A stretch of 6,412 nt of DNA, taken from Gammaproteobacteria bacterium UBA5338 (GTDB lineage: Bacteria; Pseudomonadota; Gammaproteobacteria; Pseudomonadales; UBA5862). Below the pieces are notes generated by a model. The model did not search any database. It was not told where the DNA came from and was given only the letters and a program-made list of their open reading frames with translations. Of this stretch, positions 5,535 to 6,412 are shown in pieces. Where the stretch lies: NCBI GenBank assembly GCA_002408105.1, contig DHQM01000083.1, forward strand, positions 1 to 6,412. Reading direction: 5' to 3'. Each line of letters opens with the position of its first letter. Position 1 is the first letter of the stretch. The translations under genes and the position numbers were made by a program.

Positions 5535-6412
5535 ATGTTCAACAAGATCCTGGTCGCCAACCGCGGGGAAATCGCCGTCCGCATCCTGCGCTCGGCCCAC
5601 GATTTGGGATACGCAACAGCCGCCATCTACAGTGATGCCGATTCGGGAGCACCCCATGTGCTGGCTGCCGATGAGGCCTACAGGGTCGGCCCCAGTCCAG
5701 CTTCGCAATCCTACCTCGACATTGACTCCATCCTGGCTGCGGCACAGGCCTGTGGCGCAGACGCCGTGCACCCAGGCTACGGCTTCCTGTCAGAGAACAC
5801 CGAATTCGCCGCCCGTTGCGAACAGGCTGGAATCACCTTCGTTGGACCACCCGCCGCTGCAGTTCACCTGATGGGCAGCAAGCGGGAGTCAAAGCTCGCC
5901 ATGCTGGCCGCAGAGGTCCCTTGTATTCCCGGATATTCTGGTGCAGCCCAGGACGATGACAGCCTGCTGCAAGCAGCTGCTGAGGTGGGCTTCCCGCTCA
6001 TGGTGAAGGCGTCCGCGGGCGGTGGAGGGCGGGGGATGCGCCTGGTCCAATCGATCGACGGACTGCGCGAGGCTCTGGTATCCGCTCGCAAAGAGGCGCT
6101 GAACGCGTTCGGCAGTGACGAGTTGATTCTGGAACGCGCCATCCCCAACGCCCGGCACATCGAGATCCAAGTGTTCGCCGATCAGCATGGGCAGGTGTTG
6201 CACCTAGGCGAGCGGGACTGCTCGGTGCAGCGCCGCCACCAAAAAGTGATCGAAGAGGCCCCGTCCCCCTTTGTGGATGAAGACTTGCGCCACCGCATGG
6301 GTGAGGCCGCGGTCAGCGCTGCCCGTGCCTGCGGGTATGTGGGTGCCGGCACCGTGGAGTTTTTAGTCGACCACGAGCGCAATTTTTACTTTTTGGAGAT
6401 GAACACGCGGCT
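5535..6412 (+). CDS. Biotin carboxylase (alpha) subunit of an acyl-CoA carboxylase, 3' end cut off
   Basis: The first 292 codons are present and the frame is open to the window edge. The enzyme uses ATP and bicarbonate to carboxylate a protein-bound biotin. The N-terminus MFNKILVANRGEIAVRILR is the biotin carboxylase signature. The ATP-grasp features, numbered as seen here, are MGSK with Lys116, the glycine-rich KASAGGGGRGM at 158-168 with Lys158, GERDCSVQRRHQKVIEEAP from 225, and EMNTR at 288-292. Glu288, Asn290 and Arg292 fall at the same numbers as in E. coli AccC. The stretch FGSDELILERAIPNARHIEIQVFAD is most like the long alpha subunits that also carry a biotinyl domain (methylcrotonyl-, geranyl- or propionyl-CoA carboxylases). 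The truncation hides whether a biotin domain follows, so the substrate is open. A tandem ATG at 5532 is the alternative start. The gene is transcribed away from the PII gene, from an extended -10 promoter. Confidence 0.93.
   Translation, partial: MFNKILVANRGEIAVRILRSAHDLGYATAAIYSDADSGAPHVLAADEAYRVGPSPASQSYLDIDSILAAAQACGADAVHPGYGFLSENTEFAARCEQAGITFVGPPAAAVHLMGSKRESKLAMLAAEVPCIPGYSGAAQDDDSLLQAAAEVGFPLMVKASAGGGGRGMRLVQSIDGLREALVSARKEALNAFGSDELILERAIPNARHIEIQVFADQHGQVLHLGERDCSVQRRHQKVIEEAPSPFVDEDLRHRMGEAAVSAARACGYVGAGTVEFLVDHERNFYFLEMNTR

Noticed and set aside
5351..5626. N-terminal extension of the PII open frame up to an ATG at 5626
   Set aside because: It would overlap the divergent carboxylase gene. 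PII proteins of 112 residues begin at the GTG, which has its own ribosome site.
1..6412. CRISPR array, phage-defence island or mobile element
   Set aside because: No repeat array, transposase, integrase, tRNA or terminal inverted repeats were seen. All genes belong to metabolic or signalling families.

Overview
This is a GC-rich proteobacterial window with six protein genes, two of them cut by the window edges. From left to right it holds: the C-terminal end of an HSL-type alpha/beta hydrolase; a class I adenylate-forming acyl-CoA ligase; a large membrane hybrid sensor kinase of the 7TMR-DISM type; a HinT-type histidine triad protein; a PII signal-transduction protein on the minus strand; and the first 292 codons of a biotin carboxylase (alpha) subunit of an acyl-CoA carboxylase. 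There is no sign of a CRISPR array, tRNA, rRNA, insertion sequence or phage gene.

The right part (about 1300 to the end) reads like a betaproteobacterium of the Comamonadaceae/Burkholderiales kind. This is an inference from codon habits (frequent CCA, ACC and CTG) and from the protein sequences. The left part (1 to about 1250) has a different codon style, with CCG- and CTT-rich usage and no CCA proline codon in the first 21 prolines of the ligase. It looks more alphaproteobacterial. The change of style falls inside the ligase gene, close to its most conserved motif, while the reading frame stays open. Either the gene is a natural recombinant or acquired gene, or the contig is a metagenomic assembly chimera joined at a conserved stretch. 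Any functional reading that links the left genes to the right genes depends on settling this.

The ligase and the hybrid kinase lie in the same reading frame, separated by one TAA and nine further bases, with no clear Shine-Dalgarno before the kinase, so translational coupling is likely. The kinase keeps its phospho-acceptor His, its N-box Asn and a nearly canonical C-terminal receiver. Its ATP-lid glycine motifs and first receiver are degenerate, so it may work as a phosphatase, phosphotransfer or scaffold protein rather than an ordinary kinase. hinT follows 33 bases after the kinase and could be read from the same transcript; it converges on the PII gene with only 19 bases between the stops.

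The most interesting part is the divergent pair at the right. The PII protein has the canonical length of 112 residues and the ligand-binding residues, but its T-loop has Gly where Tyr51, the uridylylation site, should be, and Pro at position 47. It shares a 181 to 184-base intergenic region with a biotin carboxylase gene. PII proteins are known to bind the biotin carboxyl carrier part of acetyl-CoA carboxylases in bacteria and plastids, so this pair may be a dedicated PII-carboxylase control module that no longer uses uridylylation.
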